Below, in pieces: positions 8,714-17,719 of a DNA stretch of 64,000 nucleotides; positions within the stretch are counted from its first letter, which is position 1; every line of letters begins with the position of its first letter. Under the pieces are notes generated by a model, which searched no databases, was not told the origin of the DNA, and was given only the letters and a program-made list of their open reading frames with translations. The translations under genes and the position numbers were made by a program. Origin of the DNA: Rhizosphaericola sp047606825 (GTDB lineage Bacteria > Bacteroidota > Bacteroidia > Chitinophagales > Chitinophagaceae). Where the stretch lies: contig JASGDY010000060.1 in assembly GCA_047606825.1 (NCBI GenBank), forward strand, positions 14,849 through 78,848. Direction: 5' to 3'.

Positions 8714-9760
8714 ATGTCTTTAAAAAGAAATAGCTTCTCGTGGTCTGACGACTGCGAGCCGCATAAGCTGCGCACCAAGGAAATCATCGTTGACCATCCC
8801 GAAATAAGGGAATTGATAGGTCGCAATCCGTACACATTTTTGATTGTTCTGTTTTGTGTCGGGTTACAGACGGCACTGGCCTATTTCCTACGCGACTCGT
8901 CTTGGTGGCTGGTCTTGGTGGTAGCTTATTGTGTAGGGGCATTTGCCTGCCATACATTGTTTGTATGCGTGCATGAAGCGTCGCACAACCTGATTTTCAA
9001 AAACCGCAAGCTCAATACGTTTGCCAGTCTGGTCGCCAACCTGCCGCTGGTCTTTGCCAGTTCCATCTCTTTCAAAAAGTACCACCTGAAGCACCACGCT
9101 TACCAAGGCATCGAAGCACTGGATGCCGACATGCCCAACAAATGGGAAGCGCAACTCGTCGGCAACTCGTCATTTAGAAAAGCTCTGTGGTTGCTTTTTT
9201 ACCCTATTGTGCAGGCAAGCCGTCTGGGCAGGATGAACAAGGAAATCAAGCTTTTTGACCGAGAAATGGCACTCAACTGGCTGATACAGATTGTGTACGT
9301 TGCAGCGATTATCTACTTTTTTGGATGGAAGGCCATTGTCTTCCAGTTAGCGAGTTTCTTCTTTTCCGTCGGGCTGCATCCGTTGGGCGCACGCTGGGTA
9401 CAGGAACATTTCCTGACGCACGGCGAGGAACAGGAAACCAAAAGCTACTATGGGCCGCTGAACGTTGTCAACCTCAACGTGGGATTCCACAACGAACACC
9501 ACGACTTCCCTTCCGTCCCCTGGAACCACCTTCCCAAACTCAACAAGATGGCGCACGAGCATTATGACAACTTGGGTTCGCACAAGTCCTACACGGCATT
9601 GCTGTTCCAGTTTTTGTTTGACCGCAACCTGTCTGTATTTTCCCGGATGGCGCGCAACAACCGCGGCAAATCTGCCAAGTCTGTGAAGGAAAAATCCGTT
9701 CCCGCCCCCGGTCAGCAATCCGTCGGCCAACCCATATTGGCAAATGAATTGGAACGCTAA
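8714..9760 (+). CDS. Membrane fatty-acid desaturase, dihydroceramide delta-4 desaturase (DES1)-like
   Basis: 348 residues. Three histidine boxes of the membrane di-iron desaturases are present: HEASH (87-91), HLKHH (124-128) and HNEHHDFP (259-266). The sequence follows the eukaryotic DES/DEGS family along its length: an early DHPEIREL, ISFKKYHLKHHAYQG, GLHPLGARWVQEHF, KSYYGPLN..N.NVGFHNEHHDFP and YDNL..HKSYT. Four hydrophobic stretches (about 40-58, 63-85, 100-118, 185-225) place it in the inner membrane. Eukaryotic relatives introduce the 4,5-trans double bond into dihydroceramide; Bacteroidota make dihydroceramides, so a sphingolipid substrate is plausible but inferred. A basic, flexible tail of about 35 residues (from RNNRGKSAKS) is extra. 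The stop is 2 bp from the convergent response-regulator gene. Confidence 0.85.
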   Translation: MSLKRNSFSWSDDCEPHKLRTKEIIVDHPEIRELIGRNPYTFLIVLFCVGLQTALAYFLRDSSWWLVLVVAYCVGAFACHTLFVCVHEASHNLIFKNRKLNTFASLVANLPLVFASSISFKKYHLKHHAYQGIEALDADMPNKWEAQLVGNSSFRKALWLLFYPIVQASRLGRMNKEIKLFDREMALNWLIQIVYVAAIIYFFGWKAIVFQLASFFFSVGLHPLGARWVQEHFLTHGEEQETKSYYGPLNVVNLNVGFHNEHHDFPSVPWNHLPKLNKMAHEHYDNLGSHKSYTALLFQFLFDRNLSVFSRMARNNRGKSAKSVKEKSVPAPGQQSVGQPILANELER

Positions 9761-9762
9761 TC

Positions 9763-10494
9763 TTACAACCTCAGGCAATGCATCAGCTCTGCCCTTCGTC
9801 TGGAGGACACTTCCAGACGTGTACCGTCCCGCAAGGTGAGAATGCCGCTTCTTTCGTATTTCTTCACGTATTCCAGGTTGACAAGATGGGAATTGTGGAC
9901 ACGGAAGAAACCGTGTGCTGACAACATTTCCTCAAACTGTTTCAAGGTGCGCGCGATTACATACTTTCCGGCGTCCGAGGTATGGACATGCGTATAGTTG
10001 ACGTCCGATTCGCAGCGGACGATATCTGCTATATTGACAAATTCATAGCCGTCGGCGGTAGGGATGCTGATTTTTTTGTTGGGATTTCCGGACGAAAGAT
10101 GCGATAGTAGCACGTTTATTTTCCCCAAAACATTTTCCTTTTCTTTTTTGTCCAATGCTTTTCTTATAGCGCGTTCCAGGTCTTCGCGGCCGACAGGTTT
10201 CAAGAGATAGTCAATAGCCGAAAATTCAAATGCGCGGACAGCATATTGTTCATACGCCGTCGTGAACACGAGGCTAAAACCTTGGTACGAAACGGACTGC
10301 AACACATCGAATCCGGTCTGGTCATGCAACTGTACATCCAGAAACAAAATATCTGGTTGTATCGTATTGATACCCTTGACGGCAGCGGCGACATTGTCGT
10401 AAGTCACGATGTCTGTGTCATGGTAAGGTGCGAGGAATGCCAACAACCTGTCCGAGCAATGCTGTTCGTCGTCTACAATGGCTATGGATGTCAT
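9763..10494 (-). CDS. LytTR-family response regulator
   Basis: 243 residues. Receiver domain at 1-120 with acidic pocket D8/D9, phospho-acceptor D53 (ILFLDVQL), and the conserved Lys in DYLLKPV. After a short linker, a LytTR DNA-binding domain (about 145-240) with KKISIPTADGYEFVNIADIVRCESDVNYTHVHT, RTLKQFEEMLSAHGFFRVHNSHLVNLEYVKKY and DGTRLEVSSRRRAELM. Lies 10 bp after the sensor kinase gene on the same strand, forming a classical LytS/LytR-type pair. Target genes are unknown; the downstream neighbour is a convergent desaturase. Confidence 0.95.
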   Translation of the reverse strand: MTSIAIVDDEQHCSDRLLAFLAPYHDTDIVTYDNVAAAVKGINTIQPDILFLDVQLHDQTGFDVLQSVSYQGFSLVFTTAYEQYAVRAFEFSAIDYLLKPVGREDLERAIRKALDKKEKENVLGKINVLLSHLSSGNPNKKISIPTADGYEFVNIADIVRCESDVNYTHVHTSDAGKYVIARTLKQFEEMLSAHGFFRVHNSHLVNLEYVKKYERSGILTLRDGTRLEVSSRRRAELMHCLRL

Positions 10495-10504
10495 CTATCG
10501 TTGT

Positions 10505-12517
10505 TTAAAATGCGAATGTTAAGGGTAACGCTATTTCAATTCTTGTACCGCTCTTGTTTTCCTTGTCTATAATATGCAGCGCGGCAGTGGCGTTCCGTTG
10601 TTGGTTCAATATTTTAAGACGGTTTTCGGTGATGGAAATACCGAAAGACTTGCGTTTGTTTTCGACATCGACATTCCTGCCCTCGCCATTGTCGTCCACG
10701 ACACACACCAACACCTCTCCAAGTTTTTTAATTTCAACAAGGATGTGCCCCGCGGTTTCTTTTTGTTTAAACCCATGCCAGATGCTGTTTTCGACAAAGG
10801 GTTGCAGCAACAGCGGAGGCACCATAATATTGTCCGTATCCAAATCTGCTGCCACATGCACCGCATAGGAAAAACGGCCGGGCAGCCTTTTGGATTCCAC
10901 TTGTAGGTACAGTTCGATAAATTGCAGGTCGTCTCTCAACGGGATGAAATCCTGTTCGGAATGGGTCAACACCATACGCATCAACGACGCAAACTGCGAC
11001 AAATATTCCTGTGCCTGTTCGTTGTTGTTTTTTAATATATAGTCTCCGATGGAGTTGAGCGAATTAAACACAAAATGCGGATTCATCTGCGCGCGCAGAG
11101 CCTTCAGTTCCGTTTCAGAGGCCAGGGCTTTCCATTCGGCTTCCTTTTGCCTGTTCACCGCATCGCGTCTGCGCTTGTATAGTACAAATCCTGTCGTCCC
11201 ACCCAACAACAACAAAGTACCGCCCGCCAATATGGCTTTTTTGATAGTGGACTGGCGTTGGATTTCAGCTTTTGACAACGCATCCCTTTTTTCAAAATCA
11301 AACTCCATCTGCTGGCGCGTAATGTCTTTTTCTTTTTCCGCATTAAAAATACTGTCCCTCAAAGTTACGTGCTGCCGGAAATATGCCAATGCCCGCGCAT
11401 AATCACCCTCTTGCTGGTATGTCTCGCCCAATGCCTGGAATGCCTCGCTTTGCCGTAACGGCGACGCGCTTTCCTTTGCCGCTGCCAATGCTTCTTTTTG
11501 GAGCGAAAGCCTTTGTGGGTCAGTGTTTTGATACGTATCCGACAATGACAGCAATGCTTCGGAAAGACCGTTTCGGTCATTGGTCGTTTTATAAACGGTG
11601 ACTGCATTCCGTAGATAGATATTGGCTGAATCCAAGCGGTGCATTGCATTGTAGACCACTCCAATATTGGTGAGGTCGCTTGCAATACGGCGGTTGTTGC
11701 CGATGTCCTTGTTGATGACGAGTGCCTGCCTATAATAGTTTATCGCACGGTCGGGCCTGCCCTGCATATCGTAAATGGTGGCGATATTGCCGAGCGCATT
11801 GGCCTCTCCTTGACGGTTGCCCATGCTGCGGTAGGCATCGAGGCTTTGCCGTTGGTAACGCAAAGCCTTAGGATAATCTTTGAGGTTTTTGTACACAAGT
11901 CCGATGTTGGAGGCAATGTTGGCCTGTGCAGTGGAGTCGTTAAGAGCCGCACGTTGTGCCCGAAGAAACGCGTCCAACGCACGCGGATAATCGTTCAGCG
12001 CGAGGAACACCACGCCCATATTACTCCATGACTGTTGTATGCCAGGGACAAAATGGAGTTTTTCGAATATAGCCAACGCTTCCCCGTGGTCGTGTATAGC
12101 TGCGATATAGTTGTCGAGGTTATAGTAGTTCAACGCACGGTTGTTGAGCGTCTTGGCATAGTTGAGGCTGTTGCCGGACACCTTGTACAGGGCTAGCGAC
12201 TTGGTGATTGCCGCCATCGCCAGCGAGTCGTTGCCCAATGCCCAGTAATTGATGCTCTGTCGGCTGTATGCCTTAGCCATCCCTGCCGCGAAATGCAGCC
12301 GAGTGGCAAGTGCAAGTGCCTGGCCGGCATAGGCAAGGCCTTTTTCGGGGTCAACGGAATAATAATCGAAAGAAATTTCGGTCAACAGATTGACCCTATT
12401 GGTGTCCATCCCGGCATGGTTCAGTAAACGCAACAGGGAATCGATTTCCTCCCGCAGTTGCTGGGCGAAACAGGGAATAGGTATCCAAAAACAAAAGCAC
12501 AACAATAGTTTTCCCAT
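10505..12517 (-). CDS. TPR-containing LytS-type sensor histidine kinase
   Basis: 670 residues. Signal peptide (MGKLLLCFCFWIPIPCFAQQ), then roughly 370 residues of TPR repeats in the periplasm (for example GIQQSWSNMGVVFLALNDYPRALDAF and GEANALGNIATIYDMQGRPDRAINYYRQAL), a single membrane helix near 425-445 (AILAGGTLLLLGGTTGFVLY), and a cytoplasmic His_kinase domain with LRAQMNPHFVFNSLNSIGDYI (phospho-acceptor His) plus a HATPase region (LLLQPFVENSIWHGF, VVDDNGEG, SFGISITENRLKIL). It would phosphorylate the LytTR regulator encoded 10 bp downstream. The stimulus sensed by the TPR region is not evident. Confidence 0.93.
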   Translation of the reverse strand: MGKLLLCFCFWIPIPCFAQQLREEIDSLLRLLNHAGMDTNRVNLLTEISFDYYSVDPEKGLAYAGQALALATRLHFAAGMAKAYSRQSINYWALGNDSLAMAAITKSLALYKVSGNSLNYAKTLNNRALNYYNLDNYIAAIHDHGEALAIFEKLHFVPGIQQSWSNMGVVFLALNDYPRALDAFLRAQRAALNDSTAQANIASNIGLVYKNLKDYPKALRYQRQSLDAYRSMGNRQGEANALGNIATIYDMQGRPDRAINYYRQALVINKDIGNNRRIASDLTNIGVVYNAMHRLDSANIYLRNAVTVYKTTNDRNGLSEALLSLSDTYQNTDPQRLSLQKEALAAAKESASPLRQSEAFQALGETYQQEGDYARALAYFRQHVTLRDSIFNAEKEKDITRQQMEFDFEKRDALSKAEIQRQSTIKKAILAGGTLLLLGGTTGFVLYKRRRDAVNRQKEAEWKALASETELKALRAQMNPHFVFNSLNSIGDYILKNNNEQAQEYLSQFASLMRMVLTHSEQDFIPLRDDLQFIELYLQVESKRLPGRFSYAVHVAADLDTDNIMVPPLLLQPFVENSIWHGFKQKETAGHILVEIKKLGEVLVCVVDDNGEGRNVDVENKRKSFGISITENRLKILNQQRNATAALHIIDKENKSGTRIEIALPLTFAF

Positions 12518-12689
12518 ACAGCGCAGATTTGCCTCTCTCCATCAAATATAGACCACGCTTTCCATTTACGGAAAATCATTTTTTTTCGGCAGTTAATCAG
12601 TCCGTGACGACATAAAATAAAAGGACAGTTTTCGAGAAAACAGAGACCGCTAATTTTATAGTGTCCTACTCAATTTAAAAACGACAATC

Positions 12690-13337
12690 ATGAATTTCCA
12701 AACATTGAACAAACAAAGAAAATCTGTCGCCATTGCAGCATTGCTGGGCACCATTTCGATTTTTTTACCGTGGATAAAAGTCGATGCTTTCATGTTCGAA
12801 CAGTCGGTAAACGGTTTCCACGGTTGGGGCGTGCTAGCTTTCCTGGCGTTCGTTACGTCGCTCGTCCTATCTCTTGTAGGTACGCAGACCGACGCGCTGC
12901 CCAAGCGCAACTGGTTAATCGTATTGGTCGCGGGAGCAGTGTCACTACTAATTGTCCTTGTCGCGGTTGTCAGGGCGCACAACGCATCGTCCAGCATCAA
13001 CAATACCGTGGAAGGACTGGGAAGTCTGTTTGGCAGCAACAGTAATTCCGCAAAAAGTATGTTTGGAAGTGGACTGCAATGGGGCATTTGGCTGGCGCTG
13101 ATAGCAAGTATAGGCGTGGTGGCGGGTGCGTGGTTTTTGAAAAGCCCCGGCATGACCTTGGCATCGGCAGTACAGGGCATTTCGCTTCCGCCAATCCCCA
13201 ACATCAATACCAGCACACCATCGGGCAATACTTCTAAGAAATATGCAGAACTCGAAAAACTACTCGAACTAAAAAACAAAGGAGCTATCTCGGAAGAAGA
13301 ATTTCAGGCAATGAAAAAGAAAACCATCGGTTTATAA
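12690..13337 (+). CDS. Four-helix membrane protein with C-terminal SHOCT domain
   Basis: 215 residues. Four hydrophobic segments at about 12-30, 47-67, 75-93 and 132-150, then a flexible linker rich in Ser/Thr/Asn and a short C-terminal helix pair YAELEKLLELKNKGAISEEEFQAMKKKTIGL, which is the SHOCT signature (short C-terminal oligomerisation domain). Function unknown; SHOCT domains usually mediate self-association of membrane proteins. It stands alone, with 172 bp upstream (divergent from the kinase gene) and 134 bp downstream. Confidence 0.75.
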   Translation: MNFQTLNKQRKSVAIAALLGTISIFLPWIKVDAFMFEQSVNGFHGWGVLAFLAFVTSLVLSLVGTQTDALPKRNWLIVLVAGAVSLLIVLVAVVRAHNASSSINNTVEGLGSLFGSNSNSAKSMFGSGLQWGIWLALIASIGVVAGAWFLKSPGMTLASAVQGISLPPIPNINTSTPSGNTSKKYAELEKLLELKNKGAISEEEFQAMKKKTIGL

Positions 13338-13471
13338 AATTATTTTATTTCATAAAAATTTTACATGGTCGGAAAAAGGATAGTAGATTTAACGTAAACA
13401 AATATATTATCCCTAACTTTAACCGGAATCTAAGACCAATCCGACCATAACTTTTATAAAACGAAACCAAA

Positions 13472-14794
13472 ATGAATCTGTTAAGAAGCCCGTTCTGCCG
13501 CATCCTCACGCCGGTGGTCATGTTCAGCTTGCTAGCGGCATGGACACCTGCCGACGCCCAACAAAAGAAAAAACAGACAAAATCCACGGCAACAGTGCAG
13601 GAAAGCTGGGACAACCTTAAAGGCATATTCCGCAAAAAGGAAAAAACGACACAACAGGGAGACACCGTTCCAGACGGAACCAACGCAACCATTGCCCCCG
13701 GCACGACACAGATTGCCGTCGGTTACAATTTTGCCATCGTCCTGCGGGACAGCAACCTCTATGCCTGGGGCGACAACCGCTACATCTCATTGGCCAAAAG
13801 GGACATGGAGCCTTATTACAGTCCGATGCACCTTGGTGTGGGACACAAATGGAAAAAGGTTGCGGCCCGTTCGTTCCACCGGCTGGCTATCCGCGACGAC
13901 GGCTCCTTGTGGGGCTGGGGCTGGGGCAACTATGGCGAACTGGGATTGGGGGAAAAAGTACACAGGGCAGACGACCCGACACGCGTCGGACACGACACGG
14001 ACTGGGTGGACATATCCACAGATTCTTACGTAACAATGGCTCTGAAGAAAAACGGGACGCTCTGGGTCTGGGGAACCAACAGCAAAGGCTCCCTGATAGG
14101 AAAGCTGACCGGCAACAGCACCGTATATACGCCCACCCAGATTGGTCATGACTCGGACTGGACATTTATATGCGCCGGCATCCGGAAATGCTATGCCATC
14201 AAGAAAAACGGGACGCTCTGGAGCTGGGGATTCAACACCAACTCGGACATCCTCGGGCTTGGTGCAGCCAACCAGATGGTTCCCGTGCCGACACAGGTTG
14301 GACATGACGCGGACTGGCAATCCCTGTTCGTCTCCCATAATGAGAGTGATGCCTACCAAGCTGTCTTTGCCATCAAAAAGAACGGCAGCACATGGGTCTG
14401 GGGTGCCAACCACAACGGTAAATTAGGCCTCGGCAGCAATGAAGAAATCGTCGGCATGACACAACTAAGCAGCCGCGGCGAATGGAAAAGTTTTAACATC
14501 CTCGCGCACTATGTGGTAGGCTTAAAGAAAGACGGTTCGCTATGGGCTTGCGGCGACATGGTAGGTAGCTATATAGGCGACAACAGTAATTTGACCATCA
14601 AGCGGACGACCCGATTTGTCCCGGTCAGGATAAAAGGGAAATGGTCGGACATACGGTTGACCTCCGGCCTATCCGCCGGGTTCGCCATACTGGCGGACGA
14701 AAACGGCAGGTTTTACGGCTTTGGACTGAACGACGTGGGACAGCTTGGACAAGGCAAAAAAACAGGAATCCTCCCATTGATGCCGATATTGTAA
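13472..14794 (+). CDS. Secreted RCC1-repeat protein
   Basis: 440 residues. Signal peptide ending near TPADAQQ, a basic low-complexity linker (KKKQTKSTATVQESWDNL), then repeats of the RCC1/BLIP-II beta-propeller type, each with a GSLWGWGWGNYGELGLG-like unit and a VGHDTDW element (for example residues 140-195, 210-230, 260-285, 300-330). Known fold: seven-bladed propeller used for binding; no enzyme motif is present. No T9SS C-terminal domain is obvious, so it is likely periplasmic or surface-attached. Next gene is another secreted repeat protein with a similarly built N-terminus. Confidence 0.85.
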   Translation: MNLLRSPFCRILTPVVMFSLLAAWTPADAQQKKKQTKSTATVQESWDNLKGIFRKKEKTTQQGDTVPDGTNATIAPGTTQIAVGYNFAIVLRDSNLYAWGDNRYISLAKRDMEPYYSPMHLGVGHKWKKVAARSFHRLAIRDDGSLWGWGWGNYGELGLGEKVHRADDPTRVGHDTDWVDISTDSYVTMALKKNGTLWVWGTNSKGSLIGKLTGNSTVYTPTQIGHDSDWTFICAGIRKCYAIKKNGTLWSWGFNTNSDILGLGAANQMVPVPTQVGHDADWQSLFVSHNESDAYQAVFAIKKNGSTWVWGANHNGKLGLGSNEEIVGMTQLSSRGEWKSFNILAHYVVGLKKDGSLWACGDMVGSYIGDNSNLTIKRTTRFVPVRIKGKWSDIRLTSGLSAGFAILADENGRFYGFGLNDVGQLGQGKKTGILPLMPIL

Positions 14795-14937
14795 GGTGAT
14801 TGGCGATGTGGCTTTTTAGAATAATGCGCTCAATACACGACAAAAAATGAAAAAATGTCATGTACTAAAAACAATGCGAATCAAAGGTTGAATAATATGT
14901 ATCGACCCGCCGCGGCGCACCTAGTTCACTCCTAACA

Positions 14938-15086
14938 GAGCCGTAGGCAATGTTTATTGCATGGGGCGGGACAACAGGTAACAGCCTGTCTGACTCGCTT
15001 CAAACAGAGCCGTAGGCTCGATGCATGTTGTAGCGACGGAATTTATTCCGTTGTAATGGGTTGCGAAAGAAGAGTTCCGTAGGAAC
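14938..15086. repeat. Cluster of CCGTAGG-core hairpins in a 371-bp gap
   Basis: The intergenic region 14795-15165 contains no gene but several palindromes built on the same core: GAGCCGTAGGC (14938-14948, arm decayed), GAGCCGTAGGCTC (15007-15019) and GTTCCGTAGGAAC (15074-15086), each with 5-bp arms around GTA, plus ACGGAATTTATTCCGT (15036-15051). The same core occurs reversed at 62832-62842 (CGCCTACGGCG). Changes on one arm are matched on the other (GAG/CTC against GTT/AAC), which suggests conserved secondary structure. Confidence 0.6.
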
Positions 15087-15165
15087 GGCACATATAATGT
15101 CCCATCCCAACCCTTGATTGACACAAACAATACAAAAGCATGTTTAACTCCCAAAAAAATATTGT

Positions 15166-16683
15166 ATGCACAACCGTCATTTTAAAAAAATAGTTCCTTT
15201 TTTCGCCGCCCTATCATTGCTGGGCCAAACCAACGCCATTTACGCACAAAACGACAAGACGAACAACTCCATCAAAAAAGTGGGTTCGCTACTCGGTGGC
15301 ATCCTCAACAAAAAGGACACCAAGACGACCACAAAGTCGCCAACTACGACCACGTCCACGTCGTCCAACACCATCCAGCTCAACAACAAAAACTTCATCG
15401 AGGGTGGCACCATAGCACCCAATGCCAAATACCTCGACGTGGACCGATGGTCGGCATTCAACAACGGCGCGGCGGTCGTGCACAAGGGAATGGCGGCCGC
15501 TTTAATCAATAGCAACGGGGATTTTATTGTTCCTTATAGTGCCGGATATGAATTTTTCTCCGAAGCGACGGAACTGGAACCAGTCGTCACCTCGGCGCGC
15601 AACATTCCGCAGCGGTATTATGTCAACGACATATTTTATTATATGAATATCAATCATACTGGTGTGGGCGGCTATATCAACAGCAAAGGCAAACTACTCG
15701 CTAACCGTACAGACCAATATACCAACTATCTATTTGACTACACGGCTAACAAGAAATACATATTTTACCGAAGAAAAATCGGCTCCAAAGTAGAGGGAGG
15801 CGTTAGCTACGACATCATGCGGTATGTCTATGTGGACACGAGCGGGAAGGAATACGTATATGACCATGAGCTTACGGATATTTTTGAAGGTATTGGTATT
15901 GTTACCGCACGGAACAACCGTAGTAAAAAAGGCTATCGGACGCTGACCGGAAAGATGCTGACCGGATACCAGTACGACGAAGCCAATCCTTTCTCCGACG
16001 GCATGGCCATCGTGGGCGTCAGAGACCAATATGGACAGGTGAAATACGGTGCCATCGACCGCAACGGCAAGCTCGCCGTCCCCTTGATGTACAGCAATAG
16101 ACCATCCGCGTTTTCGGGTGGCTATGCTACGGTCAAGCCACAGGACAGCTATCAGGCAGGGTTTGAATACGGTTTTATCGACAAGAAAGGCAACCTCGTG
16201 TTTAAACAGACCAAAGAGGATATCGCCAAAAACGGAGGAACATTTGGACCGTTCAGCAATTTCGGGCTATCGTACAGTGGTAAATATATCATGGACACGG
16301 CTTTCCATATCAAGTCCAAAGCCGATTTCTTTGCATCGTATGGCTTGCCGGAGAACTGTTGGTTTGCAGACCAGTCCGAAAACACAGGCACTTGGACGGA
16401 AAACGACACGCATCCCAAGGTATATTTTGGGCACAACAAAATAAAAGACCCTTACACCAGATTTGGACTGCGTATCATCGGCTTCATCGACCTGGTTACA
16501 GGCAAGGTTGTCAAACCCGCATTTACAAAAATAGGCAGGTTTGACCCGGTGTCACGACTCGCCTACGCAGAAATAATCACCGGTGTAAAGAGCAAAGACA
16601 ACCCGAATCCAGTCTACAAGGACGGCTTTATCAATGAGGACGGCGCATTTGTATTGCTGAAACAGGAAAAAGGCACCTGGTAG
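15166..16683 (+). CDS. Secreted WG-repeat protein
   Basis: 505 residues. Signal peptide (basic start, hydrophobic FFAALSLLGQTNAIYAQ), a Thr/Ser/Lys-rich linker, then repeated units of the WG/KWG type such as AALINSNGDFIVPYSAGYEFFSEA, GGYINSKGKLLANR, YGAIDRNGKLAVPLMYS and YGFIDKKGNLVFKQ. Such repeats form beta-rich surface proteins of unknown binding partner, frequent in Bacteroidota. No catalytic motif seen. Spacing of 371 bp from the RCC1 gene argues for its own promoter. Confidence 0.82.
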   Translation: MHNRHFKKIVPFFAALSLLGQTNAIYAQNDKTNNSIKKVGSLLGGILNKKDTKTTTKSPTTTTSTSSNTIQLNNKNFIEGGTIAPNAKYLDVDRWSAFNNGAAVVHKGMAAALINSNGDFIVPYSAGYEFFSEATELEPVVTSARNIPQRYYVNDIFYYMNINHTGVGGYINSKGKLLANRTDQYTNYLFDYTANKKYIFYRRKIGSKVEGGVSYDIMRYVYVDTSGKEYVYDHELTDIFEGIGIVTARNNRSKKGYRTLTGKMLTGYQYDEANPFSDGMAIVGVRDQYGQVKYGAIDRNGKLAVPLMYSNRPSAFSGGYATVKPQDSYQAGFEYGFIDKKGNLVFKQTKEDIAKNGGTFGPFSNFGLSYSGKYIMDTAFHIKSKADFFASYGLPENCWFADQSENTGTWTENDTHPKVYFGHNKIKDPYTRFGLRIIGFIDLVTGKVVKPAFTKIGRFDPVSRLAYAEIITGVKSKDNPNPVYKDGFINEDGAFVLLKQEKGTW

Positions 16684-16868
16684 CGTAAACATTGTCTAGT
16701 CTCAAGTTAAAAGTAAAAATGCCCAAGCCACAGCATTAATAATGCGAATCAAACCTTCATAACATACACACAAAAGAACCCTAAACCCTACTTCAAAAAT
16801 GGAATAGCCATCGGGAAATTGTATTCCTTTGGCGGAAATTGTTGCTCCCCCATATTGATAAGCGTATT

Positions 16869-16895
16869 TTGATACCCTTATCCAAATTATTTTTG
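16869..16895 (+). promoter_or_regulatory. Possible ruvA promoter
   Basis: TTG at 16869-16871 and TATTTTTG at 16888-16895 (fits TAnnTTTG) with 16 bp between, slightly short for the Bacteroidota consensus. About 58 bp before the ruvA ATG. Confidence 0.35.
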
Positions 16896-16952
16896 GACAA
16901 AACGAAACGTTAAAGGAGAAAAAAAGGGAAGTTTGCAGGTAAATAGTCGACA

Positions 16953-17549
16953 ATGATTGCATTTTTAAGAGGAAAATTCAGTTTCCCGTCCGCAGCGCAA
17001 GCTATTATCGATGTCAACGGCGTAGGTTACGAGGTCCAAATCAGCCTCAATACTTATGCCGCCGTCCAGCAGGAAAAGGAAGGACAATTGTTTACGTACC
17101 TGCATATCACCGAGAATTCGCAGACATTGTACGGCTTTTCCACTTTGGAGGAAAAAAAGCTGTTCCTACACTTAATTTCCGTCTCCGGCGTCGGCGCATC
17201 CACAGCCAGGATGATGCTCTCTGGACTTGCACCTGAGGAACTGACGAAAGCCATCGTCCAAAACAACGTCAAACAACTGGAAAGTATCAAGGGCATCGGC
17301 AAAAAAACAGCCGAGCGGCTCATCGTGGAACTGAAGGACAAACTGACCAAACAGATGGACGGACAAAAGATGGAAGTGCTCGTCAGCGGTGCAGCCACAA
17401 GCCACGAACAGGATGCATTGGACGCCTTGGTTGCACTGGGAATCGCTCGCCCCATGGCAGAGAAGGCCGTGCAAAAAGCATTGAACAATGCCCCGGAAAC
17501 TACGACAAACATTGAGAATCTGGTCAAGGCTGCGTTGAGAAATCTTTAG
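16953..17549 (+). CDS. ruvA: Holliday junction branch migration protein RuvA
   Basis: 198 residues, standard length. N-terminal OB domain (MIAFLRGKFSFPSAAQAIIDVNGVGYEVQISL), helix-hairpin-helix domain with the two GVG/GIG turns (ISVSGVGASTARMMLSG and SIKGIGKKTAERLIVELKDKL), a flexible linker and the RuvB-binding C-terminal UBA-like domain (EQDALDALVALGIARPMAEKAVQKAL). RuvA tetramers bind four-way junctions and load RuvB for branch migration. It is followed 170 bp later by sprA, a gene order seen in other Bacteroidota. Confidence 0.97.
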   Translation: MIAFLRGKFSFPSAAQAIIDVNGVGYEVQISLNTYAAVQQEKEGQLFTYLHITENSQTLYGFSTLEEKKLFLHLISVSGVGASTARMMLSGLAPEELTKAIVQNNVKQLESIKGIGKKTAERLIVELKDKLTKQMDGQKMEVLVSGAATSHEQDALDALVALGIARPMAEKAVQKALNNAPETTTNIENLVKAALRNL

Positions 17550-17719
17550 TTTTGATTGACGAATGGCTTCTATCTACTCGCTGAATTTCGACTAAACGAG
17601 CGAGATATATACTTTAAAGGGTTGATTTTTCGTTATTACCGTGGTGTATTTTCCTGAGGCGATTGCTTTTCGCGCATGGAGGGCATATCGTTTTGAAGGA
17701 ATCCTAATTCTTATTACCG

